From Cucumis sativus (taxonomy: Eukaryota > Streptophyta > Magnoliopsida > Cucurbitales > Cucurbitaceae), in contig NC_026659.2 of the NCBI RefSeq assembly GCF_000004075.3, positions 14,278,272 to 14,342,271 of the forward strand: a stretch of DNA of 64,000 bases, in the 5' to 3' direction. Positions 49,391-62,831 of this stretch are shown in pieces. The notes under the pieces were generated by a model, which had not been told where the DNA came from, made no database searches, and saw nothing but the letters and a program-made list of their open reading frames with translations. Both the position numbers and the translations under genes were made by a program. Position 1 is the stretch's first letter. Each line of letters starts with the position of its first letter.

Positions 49391-52300
49391 TTTCATCAGA
49401 TTATTGGTTCTTTAGCTTGTTCAGTAAGATGTTAATATCATCTAAGAAACAAAGATGGCAGCATCAAGAAAGATGGGTCGTCTCTATGGTTCATACAAAT
49501 ATGGAGGAACCACATATTGGCTGAAGCTTAGTCATCCTAAAAAAAATACACAGATTTGGTAATTGGAAGTGGAATTGGAATGCCAATGCCGCAATGTTGT
49601 TATATTGTTAGCAAATATATATAAGTATGTTCTTCATCTATGTTAAATGGGGATATAAAATGGAAAAAATATGAGATCAATCTTTACAAGAACATTAGCA
49701 GGAAAGGAATTCTCCAGAGCTTAAAAGAAAAGTGTCCAACCTAAACCATATTAGAAAGTTAAAACAGAATTTCACTTTTTCGTCTCTATTTCTAACTCTT
49801 AACCATTTGAATGCAAATAAATGAGACGAATAACAAGAAAAGGAGAGATGTATATTGCAAAATGATCAAAAGGCCCGTGGGGGAAAATTTCCCATCACTG
49901 CTGGAGAAATTAAAAGAAAACAATCAAACTAGAAACATAAGCATTAACTTAAAAAAAACTTCGAACCCGTGAAAAAATTGTTACCGTCACATAGAAATCT
50001 CTTCTTGATCAATTAAAATAGCACTCTCTCGAAGCATTACATCACTTGCATAATTGAGCGTATATTACACTTAAATGCTTCGAATTGGGATGATTAGAAA
50101 CCAAAGGTATAGACTCCTTAGACTAATAGATGCAAGACAATTGTACTTTTAATATTTTACCAAAACTCAACAAGTTTCCTACGGAACATGAATTTTAGAG
50201 CTCCAGTATTTATTATTTCCCCAAAGTTATTAGGAAATATTCAAACTGATAGAGATAAACATTGTTCAGAAGAAGGAAATAGATTTAGAAAAAAAGAAAA
50301 ACAATAATGGTAACCTTACCTTCAAATAGAAATCCCAATCATATATATCCTATGATGCAAAACAGATGCAAAACAGCAGAGCAATTAGAGAACTTTGAAG
50401 ACTAGAATGATGTAGAATCCAAATAACAAATGTTGAGTTTACACTTATGTAGAGGCTGCCTAAATAAGCATGTGAATAATAAATAGGAAAAAGAAGCATT
50501 ATTCATCCATGTAAACATCCACACTCATTTTAGAAACAGAAAAAAATCAAATTTTAATTACAGGACTAAACGAAAGTCCTAGGATTGGCACACAATCTAA
50601 AAAGCAAAATCTAAACTAATGATGATATTAAGTGAGCTTGATGAAAGGGAAACAACAATCAGAGAACTTTAAAGGCTTGCACGAAATGGGTAAGCACATC
50701 ATAGCTTCACCTCAAAAGGCCTCATCATCTCGAATGGCTATTTTACATACTTTACCAAATAGAAAAGAGTGAGATCAACTAAGTAAAATGTTTTCTAAAG
50801 ATAGGTTACAAGAGGTCTTTAAAATCGAAGACATCGAGGAGACAAAACTTAACCAAAGACCAAACGGCAAACATCATCAATAAGGGCCCTCCCCAACCCA
50901 CTAAACACCCTGTTATTTCTGTCTCCCTCAACCCATGACAAAGTTGCAACTTAATAGTAGTCTGAAACTGGTTGGAAACCATTGACAGGCCACTTGAGTG
51001 TGTGGCAGCAATACCACTCTTCTATCTTAATGAACAGATCCATAGCTTTATGAAACCAATATTAAAAAAAACAAGAAAACATAAACAATAAAGAAATCGA
51101 CACAAGGATTTACACAGTACATTAACAGTGGGTATTCAAGTGCAGAAGGAGAGAGTAGTATATTAATAGAGATTCAAGGCCTTCCAACAAATAGTATGGA
51201 TATCAAATTGTAGGATCCCACAGACCAGAGTGTAACATAACAACATCAAATGGGTTATAACTTATAAGCACAAGAAACTAAGAAAGAAAATGGCAGGGTG
51301 CCCTAAGTCAACCTAAAATTTGACATCACAAACTAAAAAGTTAGAACATAAACCATAAGAAACTCCACAAATATGTTATTATCACGAGTAAGTCTTGACA
51401 CAATTTTGCGATAATAGGCATTAAAAAGTACTTTTTCCAGCACAAGCAAGCCATTGTTTGTCGGAAGAATAGATGATCCAATATGGGATATCAATGACTA
51501 GTAACTAATTCGAACAACTTCTACTTCACCTGCATAGAAAAGGATCTATGACCTAAATAGTCTTCATGGGCTCTGAAATCCAATGATTTAGGTACCAAGC
51601 GAGCAGTAAATCAAGGGCAATCCATGATATATACTCATGGGTTTAACTTTTAAGAACTTGGACAGCACGTTCAGGTTACTTGGGTCACATACATGGTTAC
51701 AAAAATTGAGATTGTTGGTATACAAGATCTTGTGCTGGTGGCTGTTGATGACATATTGCCATGTCGGCTATTGTTCTTGTTTGTCTAAGTTGTATGGCGT
51801 CCAACGATTTATCTAACGTCAATAGATAAAGTTTTTCCTTGTAGGAGATGAGTTTTCTAGATTCTAGAGTTTAGGACATACTCATTTAACATTTTTGTCC
51901 CTTTTGTTTTGTTTTATTTTATTTTATTATAATCGATCACAATTTTAAATATTGCAAAATTATCGTTGATAGACTTAGATCAATCAATATTTGCAATATG
52001 GTCCATCCGTGATACACTCCTACCTTTAATAGAATTTGACAAATTTTGTTATATTTACAAATTTTTTTAAATGTTGCTACATACTCAATTAATTTGAATC
52101 TAATCGATAAATTTGCAACTATCTCATATAATTAAATAAATATTGACAATCACAAGTATCATTTTTTTTCTTATATTACAATTCTAGTTATTTTCAACCA
52201 GATATTCAAATTTAAGTTTAAGTTAATATTCTAGTAAAGTTGATGTTTTTAAACGGTTGGCATAAATGGTGTATGTATAAATTTAATAATGGGTTCAAAT

Positions 52301-54150
52301 TGTTATCAATATGATAGAAAGACGATGTTAATAAATGATTAAGAGGTCATGAATTTAATCTTATATAACTTATTTAAAATTCAATATCTTATCGGTTTTC
52401 ATACCTAGATATTGTACGAATTGTTCCATGAAATTAATTAAAAGTACTACTTGCTCAAATCTCACTTTGTCCCATAGCTACATATAAAGTCTGTGACACA
52501 ATACTATCACGTACATGAAAGATTTATTCACCGCTATGTTAAAATTCATACCTTACCCTACCCCTAAAATGATAAATTGGCTTATTTTTAGAAATAAATA
52601 AACTAATTAATGATGTTGATAACTACGTTAAAGTTTATTCGTAATCTATATATTATGAACTTGCATAATAGTATGTTGTTCATTTTGATCGATCTTTAAG
52701 GTTAACACAATTTTCCAACTCATACGTTCACTTGTAGGAATAAGAAATGGAATCAAAAGAAATTTTTGCTTGGAGAAAATCAAAATTTTAGAAAATGAAG
52801 AGAAGAACTCCCAACCTAATATAGTTTGTTGAGAAACTACCCTTAGAATCATCAAACATTTGCAATTATGTTCCATATTTGTGGCTTTCCAATGTATGAA
52901 AATTAATTGAAACTCCTCCATTAACCATCAAAAAGTTGGAGCGATAGGTGCGATTGACAAGGATGAATGTCAAATGAAAAGAAGAAAAACATACTAAATA
53001 GAAGAAAATATTGAGATGGAAGTACAAAGTCATCCATCTAAGTGACAAATAGGCATGTTAGAATTATTAGACATAGTTCTTTATTATCTCATGGTATATC
53101 ATCTTTCTCGCTCCATTTTGACAATTGTATTATCGGTAGGAGATAATAGTTGCTATCACATCGGAACATAAAATCGTAAAAAGGGTTCGTTTGGTAACTT
53201 TTCGTCTCCAATTTTGTTTCTATCTATGCTTTCTTTTATTTGAAAGTTTGTTTCATCTTATGGATTTGGTCATTTATTACAATTTATGATACATATCTAG
53301 AAAACAAAACTATATGAATATGGGATAAATTAATATTATTTTGATGTCTTAAATTTAGGCAAGGGTCTATTTATCACTTCAAAATTTGACTTCACATTCC
53401 GCCTAGGTTGACAGTCATGAAATGTCAGAAAATGAATAAAGTAATGTTGTTAGGTGGTAGTTGAGCTAAACTATTGTTAGCAAGTTTGACATACTTGATG
53501 ACTAAAAATTATTCGACATATTATAGCTTTTAACTATAATAGTATATGTTTTTCGGTTGGCACCAACGCTACTATATTGATGGCCAAAAAGGGAAAAAAA
53601 ATCAACCACAAATAAATTATTTAAGGGTCATGAGTTCAATCTTCGACGATCATCTATCTAAGATTTAACATATTTTTAGTATTTTTATATTCAAATACTG
53701 TAGGATTAGATGAATACGTCATTTCTTAAAATTATTCATCAGTGCACATAACTAATTTAATTTCCACACTCACGAATAAAAAGAAAAGCCTAGCATTCAT
53801 AAACCATATTAGTTTACTTTAATCATGTTGTTGCATTTCAATAGAGCTAAGCGTCGTTGTAAGAAAACATGCAAACACATAAGCATGTTAATAAACTAGT
53901 TGAGTCACGTTTTTCGACTCTACTAGGATGTGGAACATATTTCATGTGCCACGTCGTCCTTAGGATAAAAATAAACCTCTACTTTTTTCAGTAGGAATTG
54001 CACTAGAACTAATTGGTATACCAACACTCAATAGATATACTTGTTTGCTTGAAAAACTAAAAGAAAACAGAACTTGCCAAAGTAGGGAGAGAGAGAGAGA
54101 TGAGAGAGTTTGAAATGTTTGTGGTGTGTCAAATGAGAAGAGAGGTGGGT
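49391..54150. other. Long intergenic stretch, SINE-like or MITE-like relics only
   Basis: No gene was found on either strand. Two related blocks, near 52245-52400 and 53545-53700, share CGGTTGGCA, then GG(T)TCATGA(A/G)TT(T/C)AATCTT. The second word resembles a pol III B box, so a decayed SINE-like family is possible. Confidence 0.4.
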
Positions 54151-54158
54151 ATATATAT
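53960..54158 (-). promoter_or_regulatory. Promoter-like segment with CT-rich leader, no gene downstream
   Basis: Reading the minus strand, ATATATACCCACC is followed by a leader with CTCTCATCTCTCTCTCTCTC, a layout typical of a plant TATA and 5' UTR. No convincing reading frame follows. The TATA run is the insertion site of the LTR-like element at 54159. Confidence 0.3.
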
Positions 54159-55159
54159 TGCAAACCCTAGTTCTTGAACTCCCTAAAGTTTTAGGTGATA
54201 ATCTTTATGAGAGGTTAAGTGTTTGTTATTCTTTGTTAGGTGGGAAGAAGAAAATAAATTTAGCTAAGTATGGAAGATGTAGTTGATGGCCAAAAAGGAA
54301 AGAATAAGGCTTGTTGGTTGAGAATTTAATAAGTCTTGAGAGGTTATGCTCAGGGCTTAGTCATTGTGAGGATGTCCTAGACGAGAGGGTTGGTGCTTGG
54401 CGTGGAGATTCTAGGCGTTGGGGCTTAAGACCAGACGAGATAATTCCAAAGAGGTTATCTAGGCGATGGAAACTAGTAAGTGAAAGCTTTGTGTATTATC
54501 TTTTGACCGTGAGTGCAAGCTTGGTGAGGAGACTTGGGCTACGTAAGGAAGGGCTTACACGCTAGGAAGCTTGCAGCCAAGGAGATTGTAGGCGATGGGA
54601 TTTGCGAGCAAGCAAGCTCTAGGCAAGAGGAGGATTTAAGCATGTTTTAACTGTTTTACTTATAACATGGATTTAAGCATGTTTCTGTCATTTCATTAGC
54701 CACTCGCTGGGCTATTTAACTCACGTTTTTATATGTTTTCCAACTTTCAGGTAGAGATCGTGGAACCGATACCTGACTCCATTTTCCAATCTGCTAGTGG
54801 CATAGTTTTGAGTCCCCTTCAATATGTATTGCTTTGAGTTAGTCTCTTAGGTGGTTTGTAAGCTTGGAGTTTTGATCATGGGGTGTTTGAGTTTGTTTAG
54901 TTTAACTTTGGTGTTGGCTGTTTGTATATATGTTTATATCAGACTCGTGATGTTTAGTATTATGTAATTTTGGGCTTCACTACAGTAATGTTATGTTGTT
55001 TAATGGGTGAATGTGTGTCTTTATGCTCCACTGAGTTTCTATTTTAAGTTAGAGATAAGTTTATGATCGATTGGTGTAGTTGAGGTAAGTTGTGATATCT
55101 GTTGACTAGTTGCATCATCTCTTAGGCTAAGAGTTTGTGGCTTGGAAGGGGGTGTGACA
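54159..55159 (+). mobile_element. Probable Ty3/gypsy solo LTR
   Basis: The right end AAGGGGGTGTGACA is a classic gypsy LTR end. A TG start at 54159 would give a 1001-bp LTR flanked by TATAT on both sides (54154-54158 and 55160-55164). The flanking duplication is low-complexity, so the left edge is tentative. Internal words such as CTCGCTGGGCTATTTAACTC and TAGGCGATGG repeats fit retroelement U3-R-U5 DNA. No coding region is present. Confidence 0.5.
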
Positions 55160-55164
55160 TATAT

Positions 55165-56682
55165 AGTGGATGGGGAAGGCTACCAACGGTCTGGTAATAA
55201 TGAGAGTAACTGTTCGATATTAAGACGGTCAAAGAAAACGGTCCAACAATCTAATGAAATTAATATAAAATTTCAAAATAAATTTATAGCAGAAAAAAAT
55301 TATTTTATTCACTCGAATGGAAGGTGGTGACACGTGGAGATGTTTGGAAATCCACTTTTGCCTATCTCCTCACATCTTCCAAAATCTAGGTTATTAGGGA
55401 CGTGAGAAAACCTAATTTAAATAAAATAATATTTGAATTTTTGCTTTCTAAAATTTTTGATTAAGAAAACCAAAGTGAAAAGAAGTAATTTGAACATAAC
55501 CAATTGAGTAAAATCTGCCCCATCACAATTCATAATACACTAAATACAGCACAATATCACACCTTTCTGCTGTGACAGATCAAATTCTACCCTCTTCTGA
55601 TAGACACAACATTGTTACATTGAGATTGGTCCAATACCAATCAAAATCCACACCGTACCTTTAGAAAAAAAAGAAAAAAAAAAGACCATACCCTACCATA
55701 CTTGTTAACGATAATTTTAATCTCTCAAAAATAAAATAAAAATGGAAAAGAAGAGACTGAGATGATACTTTTTTGAGAAGTGGATCCAAATGAATATTAT
55801 GATCAGCCTAAAAAAAGAACAAATAAAAGTTAAAAATAACGAGACCAAAATAATCTAATATTTAAAAGAAAGAATGAAATTTAATTTTATAAACTTATTT
55901 TTTAGTCTAATGATTACGTGGTAGAAATGAAGAATGAAATTTAGAGTTTACAGTTGGTTTAATGTGAGGTTATTTGACAATAGTAACCAAATATTGAGTT
56001 AGGGTGAAATTGAATTGAGTATATGGTTGAAGATTTGTGTCACACCTTGACCTTTTACCCTATATTAATATTACTCATCTTCAACTAACATTTGTATTTT
56101 AGCCACAAAAATTTAAAAGTAACTCAGCCTTCAGCTTTGCCTTCACGTGTTCAGCTTTATGGCTCTCAATCATTCGTCTCTCTACAGTAAATCAAACTAT
56201 CATACGCCTCTCGATGCCTGCAATCAACACCCGATCCTTCCTCAATTCTTTATGTATAATACTCTCTCGGCTTACGTTAGCGATATCCACTCTCCCATGG
56301 TTGACTCTGACGCCTGAAATGGAAACCGGTGGTGGTTATACCCTCTGTTGAAGTCTTCGTTTCTCACCGGCATACTCCACGCATCCGGATTTTTCCTTTT
56401 TCTTCAAGGTAAGCATTTTTTTCTCCCGACAATTATGGTTAAGGAATCGATTTGAGAGCGGTTTTTGTACCGGATGGATTTTTGTTCTCCATGCAGTGTT
56501 TCTTCTGTCGGTTCCTTTGGAATGAGATTTTGTGTTCTTGAATTAGGTTTTTCTGTTTTTGGAATCGTTTCTGGAATTGCAGGTGCTAGAATGGCTAAAT
56601 AAGTAAGAGTAGGGAGTTTGTGGTTTATAAGAGTACTGTTTGTGATGATTTCCAATTTATCAGGTTTTTATAAGATTGAGCT
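55165..56682. other. Intergenic DNA and 5' leader of the WIT-like gene
   Basis: AT-rich to about 56090. From there the composition rises, and a leader donor AAG|GTAAGC at 56409 with possible acceptors at about 56580 (TTGCAG) or 56663 (ATCAG) suggests a 5' UTR intron before the ATG at 56683. Confidence 0.5.
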
Positions 56683-58945
56683 ATGGGGATGATGGATGAG
56701 AATGTTTGCCATCGAGAATCTCAAAGACTTGAAATGCAAGAAATGGAGTATACTATGAAAACTTTGACTAAACTAGAATTGGACTTGGCGTATTCATCGG
56801 AGAAGTTGATGAATCTTCATGTGCTTCTGATGTGCCTACTTGCTCAGGAGAATGATTTTGAGGCTATGGATTTGGTGCATGATTATATACCGGATGATTC
56901 GTTTGGGAAGGTGTTGGTGTTTGATTTTTTGTCCGGCTTTTTGGATTCGGAAGTGAGGGAGCTGGATAGTTTCATGAATACACTCGAAGCAGAAACAGTT
57001 GATGCCCGTGGAATGGTATCTACTTGCTTACAATCAACTGAGGTTTTCAGTGTGTTGGAAGGAAAATTGCTTGATTCGGAGAAGTCGCTTGTTCAATCCC
57101 GAAAGCAGATTTTGGAAGTGAAGATGCAGTCAACCAAATTGCAGAGAATTGTTTTAAGCAGTGGAAATTGTTCGTGATTTTTTCTTTTTATTCAGTTTTT
57201 AGTGACCTTAGATGATGAAGAATTGACTACTTTGTAATTCTGAATGCTCTGCCTTTGTGACAGGGAGATTGGAAGATCCGATGATGTCGTCACAAAATGA
57301 TCAAGTTTTCAACATAAACGGGAAATCAAATACAATGACTGAACAGCAAAGGCATATTTTAAGGATGCTAGAAAAATCACTTGCAAGGGAGCTAGATCTC
57401 GAAAAGCAGTTGTCTGAATCAAAGCAACGAGAAGAAGAGCTCAAAATGAAGCTACACTATACTGAACAAGTTGCTTTGAGAATGGAAGAGACTGCAGAAG
57501 TTGTTTGGGGTAGGTTTTTAGAGGCAGACAATAGTGTCGAGATACTCATGGGGATTTCAAAGGAATTTGTTGGCCGCCTCCAGCTTGTCCAATTCAATCT
57601 ACATGGTTCATTTCAACGTGAGAACGATATCAAAGCTAAATTTCAAGATTGGACGGAGCAGCTAAATGCAAAAGAGGTGGCTATACAGAAGCTTGAGAAA
57701 AGGAATGCTGAACTAATTGCCAAGAATGCTGAACTAGATAAATTGAGGGAAGAAGTGAAGTCCCTTGAGGAACAGCTTAAAGAATCTAGGCTTGATCTGA
57801 AAAGTGCATATGACTCAAATGAAGCAAGTCAAGATCAGCTTATTGAAATGGAAAATCTTGTTGAGACACTGAAAGAAAGCATCTGCATATCAGAAAATAG
57901 AGCAGAGGGTGCTGAAACCAAGCTTACACAGCTACAAGAGACAAACTTGGAACTTACCGAAGAGGTGAGTTTTCTTAAAGATAGTGTAAGCAACAAAGAG
58001 AAAAAGGTTGGTTCACTTGAAAAGCAGTTGAGGGAACTAGAGATTCAACTGCAGCATGCAAAATCATCATCAGAAGCAAGTCAGGAGCAACAAAACATGT
58101 TATATTCTGCAATATGGGACATGGAAACTCTCATTGAGGATCTTAAATCCAAAGTATCTAAAGCTGAAAGTAAGACTGATAGTGCAGAGGAGCATTGCAT
58201 TATCTTGTCTGAAACCAACTTCGAACTCAATAAAGAACTTACTTCGCTCAAGGGTCAAGTGGAGTTCTTAGAGAAATCACTGGATCAAGCCAATGGTGAA
58301 AAATATGCAAATGCAAACGAAATTAACTTGAGTTCCAAGTTTGTCATGGACATGGTGCTCCAACTAGCTGTTGAAAGGGATCGGATTCAGAGCCAGGTAT
58401 TACTTTACAGAATCATTTAACCTTTATAAATTTGGCTATATAAAGATATTCAGTTGGCTGCACTCATCACAATAATCTAATAAACACTTAACTGTTTCAT
58501 CCATGTAAGACTGAAGAAAAAACAGATTGTAAATATTCTTAATTTTCAATTGCAACACTTTTACCCAGTGGCCTCTTTGAATCAACTGTTGCTTCTGCCT
58601 TCCATGATTTCAGTAAGTTGTTGGAAGCAATTTTTAATTTTTCATGATATTAAAGCTCGGTCCTGAATGCTGATAAACAGATAAAGTAAGCTGAATTAGT
58701 TTCAGCTATAATATTTATTTTTTCTACATACAAGAGGCATATTTCTCGAGAGCTCCAGAAAAGTCATCTCGTCCAAACTCTATTTGCTCATGCAGCTATC
58801 CATTTTGACGAACGATAACAAAGCTCTGATTGAGAAATTGAAAAATGTAAGAGATAGTGCACCTATAGTCACACTTCACAGAGAAGACTACGACGAGAAG
58901 GAGCAGTCAGCTCCAAAGAAGGATGTAAATATACTGGCTCAATGA
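56683..58945 (+). CDS. WPP domain-interacting tail-anchored protein-like (WIT1/WIT2), tail anchor missing
   Basis: Exons 56683-57169, 57264-58396 and 58796-58945 join in frame into 589 residues. LTKLELDLAYSSEKL near the start and TEQQRHILRMLEKSLARELD in exon 2 are WIT signatures. The rest is a long heptad coiled coil (for example KLREEVKSLEEQLKESR). WIT proteins sit in the outer nuclear envelope by a C-terminal membrane helix and bind WPP-domain proteins (RanGAP) and KASH-type WIPs. Here the third exon ends NILAQ at TGA 58943-58945 with no hydrophobic tail. Family-like sequence (SMISEETFMSLYEKGS) continues in another frame to 59000, and again at 59127 (ITKAPYKSTPK), then meets TAA. The donor of exon 1 (AAATT|GTTCG) is a best guess. 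It is either a soluble short form or a decaying copy. Confidence 0.75.
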
Positions 58946-59250
58946 TATCTGAGGAAACTTTTATGAGTCTTTACGAAAAGGGGTCAAGAGGCAGGTAGTC
59001 TTTCTTGTAAATCAAATTGAATTACTTCATGAGTACGTACAACAACCAATTTGCTCAACTGAAGAATGTTTGTATCTATGATGTCTGCTTCTAATTCTAC
59101 TACTTTTTCTTCTTCTTGGGCATCAGATTACTAAAGCACCTTATAAAAGCACACCCAAGTGTTGGGCTGAAGGTACTTCTTCTGTATCCATCAGTTAACA
59201 TGCTGAGAATGTCTCAAAACCTAAAGTTGTGAGGGTGGCCAGGTACAAAG
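58946..59250 (+). pseudogene. Broken 3' part of the WIT-like gene
   Basis: Out-of-frame continuation SMISEETFMSLYEKGSRG (58939-58997) with donor GGCAG|GTAGTC, acceptor GCATCAG at about 59126, then ITKAPYKSTPKCWAEGTSS, an in-frame TAA at about 59194, and AENVSKPKVVRVAR. The membrane anchor that should follow is not recognisable. Confidence 0.5.
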
Positions 59251-62160
59251 ATTTTTGTGTGTATTCTTCTTATTATTTTGTTTTACTTCTTTTAGTATCA
59301 CTGTATTCTTTTATCCAGAGTCTTCCACGTTCTATGGTTTTTTGTGGTTAAAATTTCCATGGCCTTTGGACCCAAAGAAAAAAAAGGAAAAACTTTCATG
59401 GCCATTGCCCCATGTATTCCATTGTTGTTGTCAAATAGATTTCTGTTAGGAGGTTGTGTTGGTGGCTTTCCACTTATAGTGAGATTGTGCTATATTCTCT
59501 TCATTGGTCAAATGTGAATATAAAACTATCGTATTTGGATGTAGATATATGTATTTGGATTTGGCTTCGTTCCCTCTTGGAACTTGAATTTGAGGGTGTT
59601 TTGAAACTCACAGTAACTGACGGAGGGTAATGTATTCCTAAATTCATGTTTGAATTGAGTGTTTTGAGCTCGAATTGAAATATTAAACTCATTCATTTGG
59701 ACAGTTTTCTATCTTTGTTTTCCATCGTTTATTACAGTTTCATTTTTGTTTCCCCTCAACTTAACATGCATTCTAACACTCCTATGATCTCTTATAATTA
59801 TGTTTACATTTCAGTTCCTCAAATACCTCTTTGTATTTTATTTGGTTGATCTGAGATGTTGTCATTTGAGCTAACTTTCTCTCCCTCCTTTTTTTGGTTA
59901 CATTTTTCCGTGCTTCTACTTTGAGCCTTTTCTTTTTGTTAGTATTTCAAGTCTCTAGTTATTGACTTAGTTAGAACATGAAAGAAATATAATAGATTAC
60001 TATTATAGTCATTCTGATCATAGTATTAGATGTTTGTCGACATATTGATAGTCACACATTTCTATGAATTTGATATTCACGTGAATGGTGAATTGATATG
60101 TTCATCAACAACATCAGGTTTCTATCATTTTTCAAAAGAAATATATAATTATTTGGTTAATCTTCGTAAATGTAACAAACCAACGATATATTTACTGACT
60201 GTGTAACAAAATGAAAATGCTGGTCATTTTTTAAAAAAATATTTCACAAAATATGTACAAAGAATACTTAAAAAAATCTAAACGATCATATTTAAAATAT
60301 AAGCTATCTTTAAAAAAGTTAAAAATTTGGAGCGTATCAAATTATCGTGTTTCAACAAATTTAAATGATCAATTGTGTAGTGAAAATAAATCTTGTATTG
60401 AAAAAATGGTTTAGATTTGGCTATCCAATCTTTTAGATTTGGCTACCATATTTAAAGATAGAAAAAAAAAATAGAATAGTCAAATCTATCTAAATAATTG
60501 ATTTCCAAATATATTAAGAACTTGATGCAAATTGATCTTGCATCTTTTTTTTATATATTATAATGGTCTGGATTCTTTTTTGTTTTTAAAATTGTTTGCG
60601 CAAATATCGTGATTATTTCAAACCATTTTTAAAATTTTTTGTCCTAATTTAAAAGTTTGAAAATTAGATTGTTTTTAAAAAAATTTATCCTAATTTAAAA
60701 GTTTGAAAATTAGATTGGGTGACAAAAATATGTATTTATAAATGCAACCATGGCTTTAGTTTTTAGATTTTGTAAATATTAGCAAAAGGCGTAGGATTTT
60801 TATTTTATGTTTTATACCACTTTGCTTTCCTTTCTACCCATCTCTCTCACCTAATTTCTACCAATATTTTTTCATCCACATCTTTTATCTTTTCAATTTA
60901 TTTAACTATCTTCTCTCTATATTTGATTTATATGTTTATTTATTTATTTATTTACTTCCGTCTTTTTGTTTTTAGATTTTCGCCTATTGTTTTAATTCAA
61001 TTAACATGATAGATCTTTTTATTTCATTTTAATCTTTATTCTATTTTTTCATTTGATGTATGAGATTTTTTTCATCTAAGTTAGGTTATTCTATAAATTG
61101 ATGTATCAAATTTAAACTAGATTATATGACAGTTATATATAATAGTTTTTGTTGAGTGAGAAGTGAAATCGTAATTTTGGTTAAGTCATCCTATTTTAAC
61201 TACAAAATATCTCAAGTGAATCGATAATATAAACATCTGTATTCTTATGAATTATATCAACCATATATTAATCAAGTGTATATTGATTAAACATGTGTAT
61301 CGTTATAAAACTATATTGAGTATATGAGTATTTGATACACCTAACTGACCAAATAAATAAGTTTATCTCATTTTTATTTTCTTATTTAATTTGGGACTTT
61401 TTTAAAAAAGAAATTGTTTGTTTCCAACATTTTCAAAGTTTGTTAAATATACTATAATATTAAACAACAATTAGATAGATAGATGGACATTAAATAACAC
61501 TCCACTCCGATACTAATAGACATAAATGATGAAAATATCATATAATAATTAAACAATAATTAGATAACAATTATATTTGATATCATTTACAATCGATAAC
61601 TATCAATATCAAATAAAGTTTCGTTATAATCAAATAAGAATAGGTGTCAAATGGTAACAAAATAATATTATTAAGAATCACTAATTGACAAAAATAAATC
61701 AGACAATATTATAAACTACGAAAAATTGAGTGAACAAAACACGTTAAAGAATAAAAAATAATATTATAGCCAATAAAAAAATAATTATAACACTTAGATT
61801 CTATATATTTGAGTCTTCTAAGTCAAATTTAAGACATATTTAATATTGAAATTCAATATGTTTAAGTTTTTTTTTTTTTTGGGTGAAATCTCAAGGTTAA
61901 CACTGAGATTCTGTATATACTCTAATTTGAAAAATCTATTTTGTTAATTAAAAAATTACACTTTAATTTGTTATAACAATGATTAGAGATAATGAAATTT
62001 GAAGAAATTTTGAAAGAATAAAATTTAGTATAAGATTTTGAAGAAATTACATCAAGAGAGTAGCAAATGTTAATATGGGGGTAGATGTATGGATTTGAAG
62101 GAGGGACTAGGTTTTTTACCACAAAACCCCGTATACGTATTATTGTTCTCTCACAATTTT
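59251..62160. other. Intergenic, AT-rich, no gene seen
   Basis: No coding region. A 30-bp direct repeat starting TCCTAATTTAAAAGTTTGAA is at 60642-60671 and 60688-60717. A (TTTA)n run is near 60932-60952. A T/A-only stretch spans 61500-62000. Confidence 0.5.
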
Positions 62161-62165
62161 CCACT

Positions 62166-62196
62166 AAAACCCTAATCCCTCAAACTTCTATAAAAG
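62166..62196 (+). promoter_or_regulatory. Telo-box plus TATA promoter of the snoRNA transcription unit
   Basis: AAAACCCTAA (telo-box, 62166-62175) lies 12 bp before TCTATAAAAG (62187-62196), with AGCCCA (site II in reverse) just after. This trio is characteristic of plant ribosome-biogenesis and snoRNA genes. Transcription should start near 62220. Confidence 0.65.
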
Positions 62197-62600
62197 CCCA
62201 TAAGTTGGTTCACTCACAATTGCAACAACTTGAAAAGCTTTGCCCATTGGGGCTAATCTGGAGATCATCATCTTCGAATATCCTCTCTCTGGTAAGCGGC
62301 GCATTACTTAGCCATTAGCATAAATATTTGAATTCCCTTTTACTTCATGATTTGATGCACCGAATAGCCCCTTGTTTCTTCCAGTTTAGTGACAAGGAAA
62401 ATCGAGAAAAGGGTATACTTATGGTGCTACATTCATTTTGGCTTTTACATCTATGGTTGTGGCGGATTTTTTTCTCCAGCCCAACCCTGCTTAGCCAAAG
62501 AAACAACTATAAACTCGTCTTAAGAATGTTTACTTTCGAAATGTCCTGTTCCCTTTTCATGGGGTTGTCTTAACTTGACTCTAAATAATGTAAGATATAG

Positions 62601-62691
62601 CCAACAAAATGATGAGGTTTTTTTTGAGGTGAATATATGATGTGCCTAACTCATATTGTGCTATGCCTTCAAAGTTCTCTGATTGTTGTTG
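62601..62691 (+). ncRNA. Box C/D snoRNA 1, guide for 25S rRNA
   Basis: Perfect C box ATGATGA (62609-62615) and D box CTGA (62679-62682), with a terminal stem CAACAA (62602-62607) pairing with TTGTTG (62683-62688). The guide GCCTTCAAAGTTCT (62665-62678), directly before box D, is complementary to GAGAACTTTGAAGGC, which I recall as a highly conserved stretch of plant 25S rRNA. By the D+5 rule the 2'-O-methyl would go on the C of AGAAC. A C'-like TGATG is at 62638-62642. Not assigned a name. Confidence 0.8.
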
Positions 62692-62831
62692 CCTTATGTT
62701 TGTTCACTTTACATTTTTTTTTTTGAAAAAAAAAAAGGAAAATGTGATTTTGATATCCTTTAAGGATAAGTGAATTGATGCAGATATGTTTTTCTTTTTT
62801 ATTGAATTGATCAACTTGTTGTTATAAGAGA

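Noticed and set aside
54065..54130. Possible microRNA precursor in the CT-rich leader
   Set aside because: No complementary arm and no known plant miRNA sequence found by eye.
62332..62425. Possible extra snoRNA with CCCTTTT/AAAAGGG stem
   Set aside because: The C box is poor (ATGATTT) and there is no CTGA before the closing stem.
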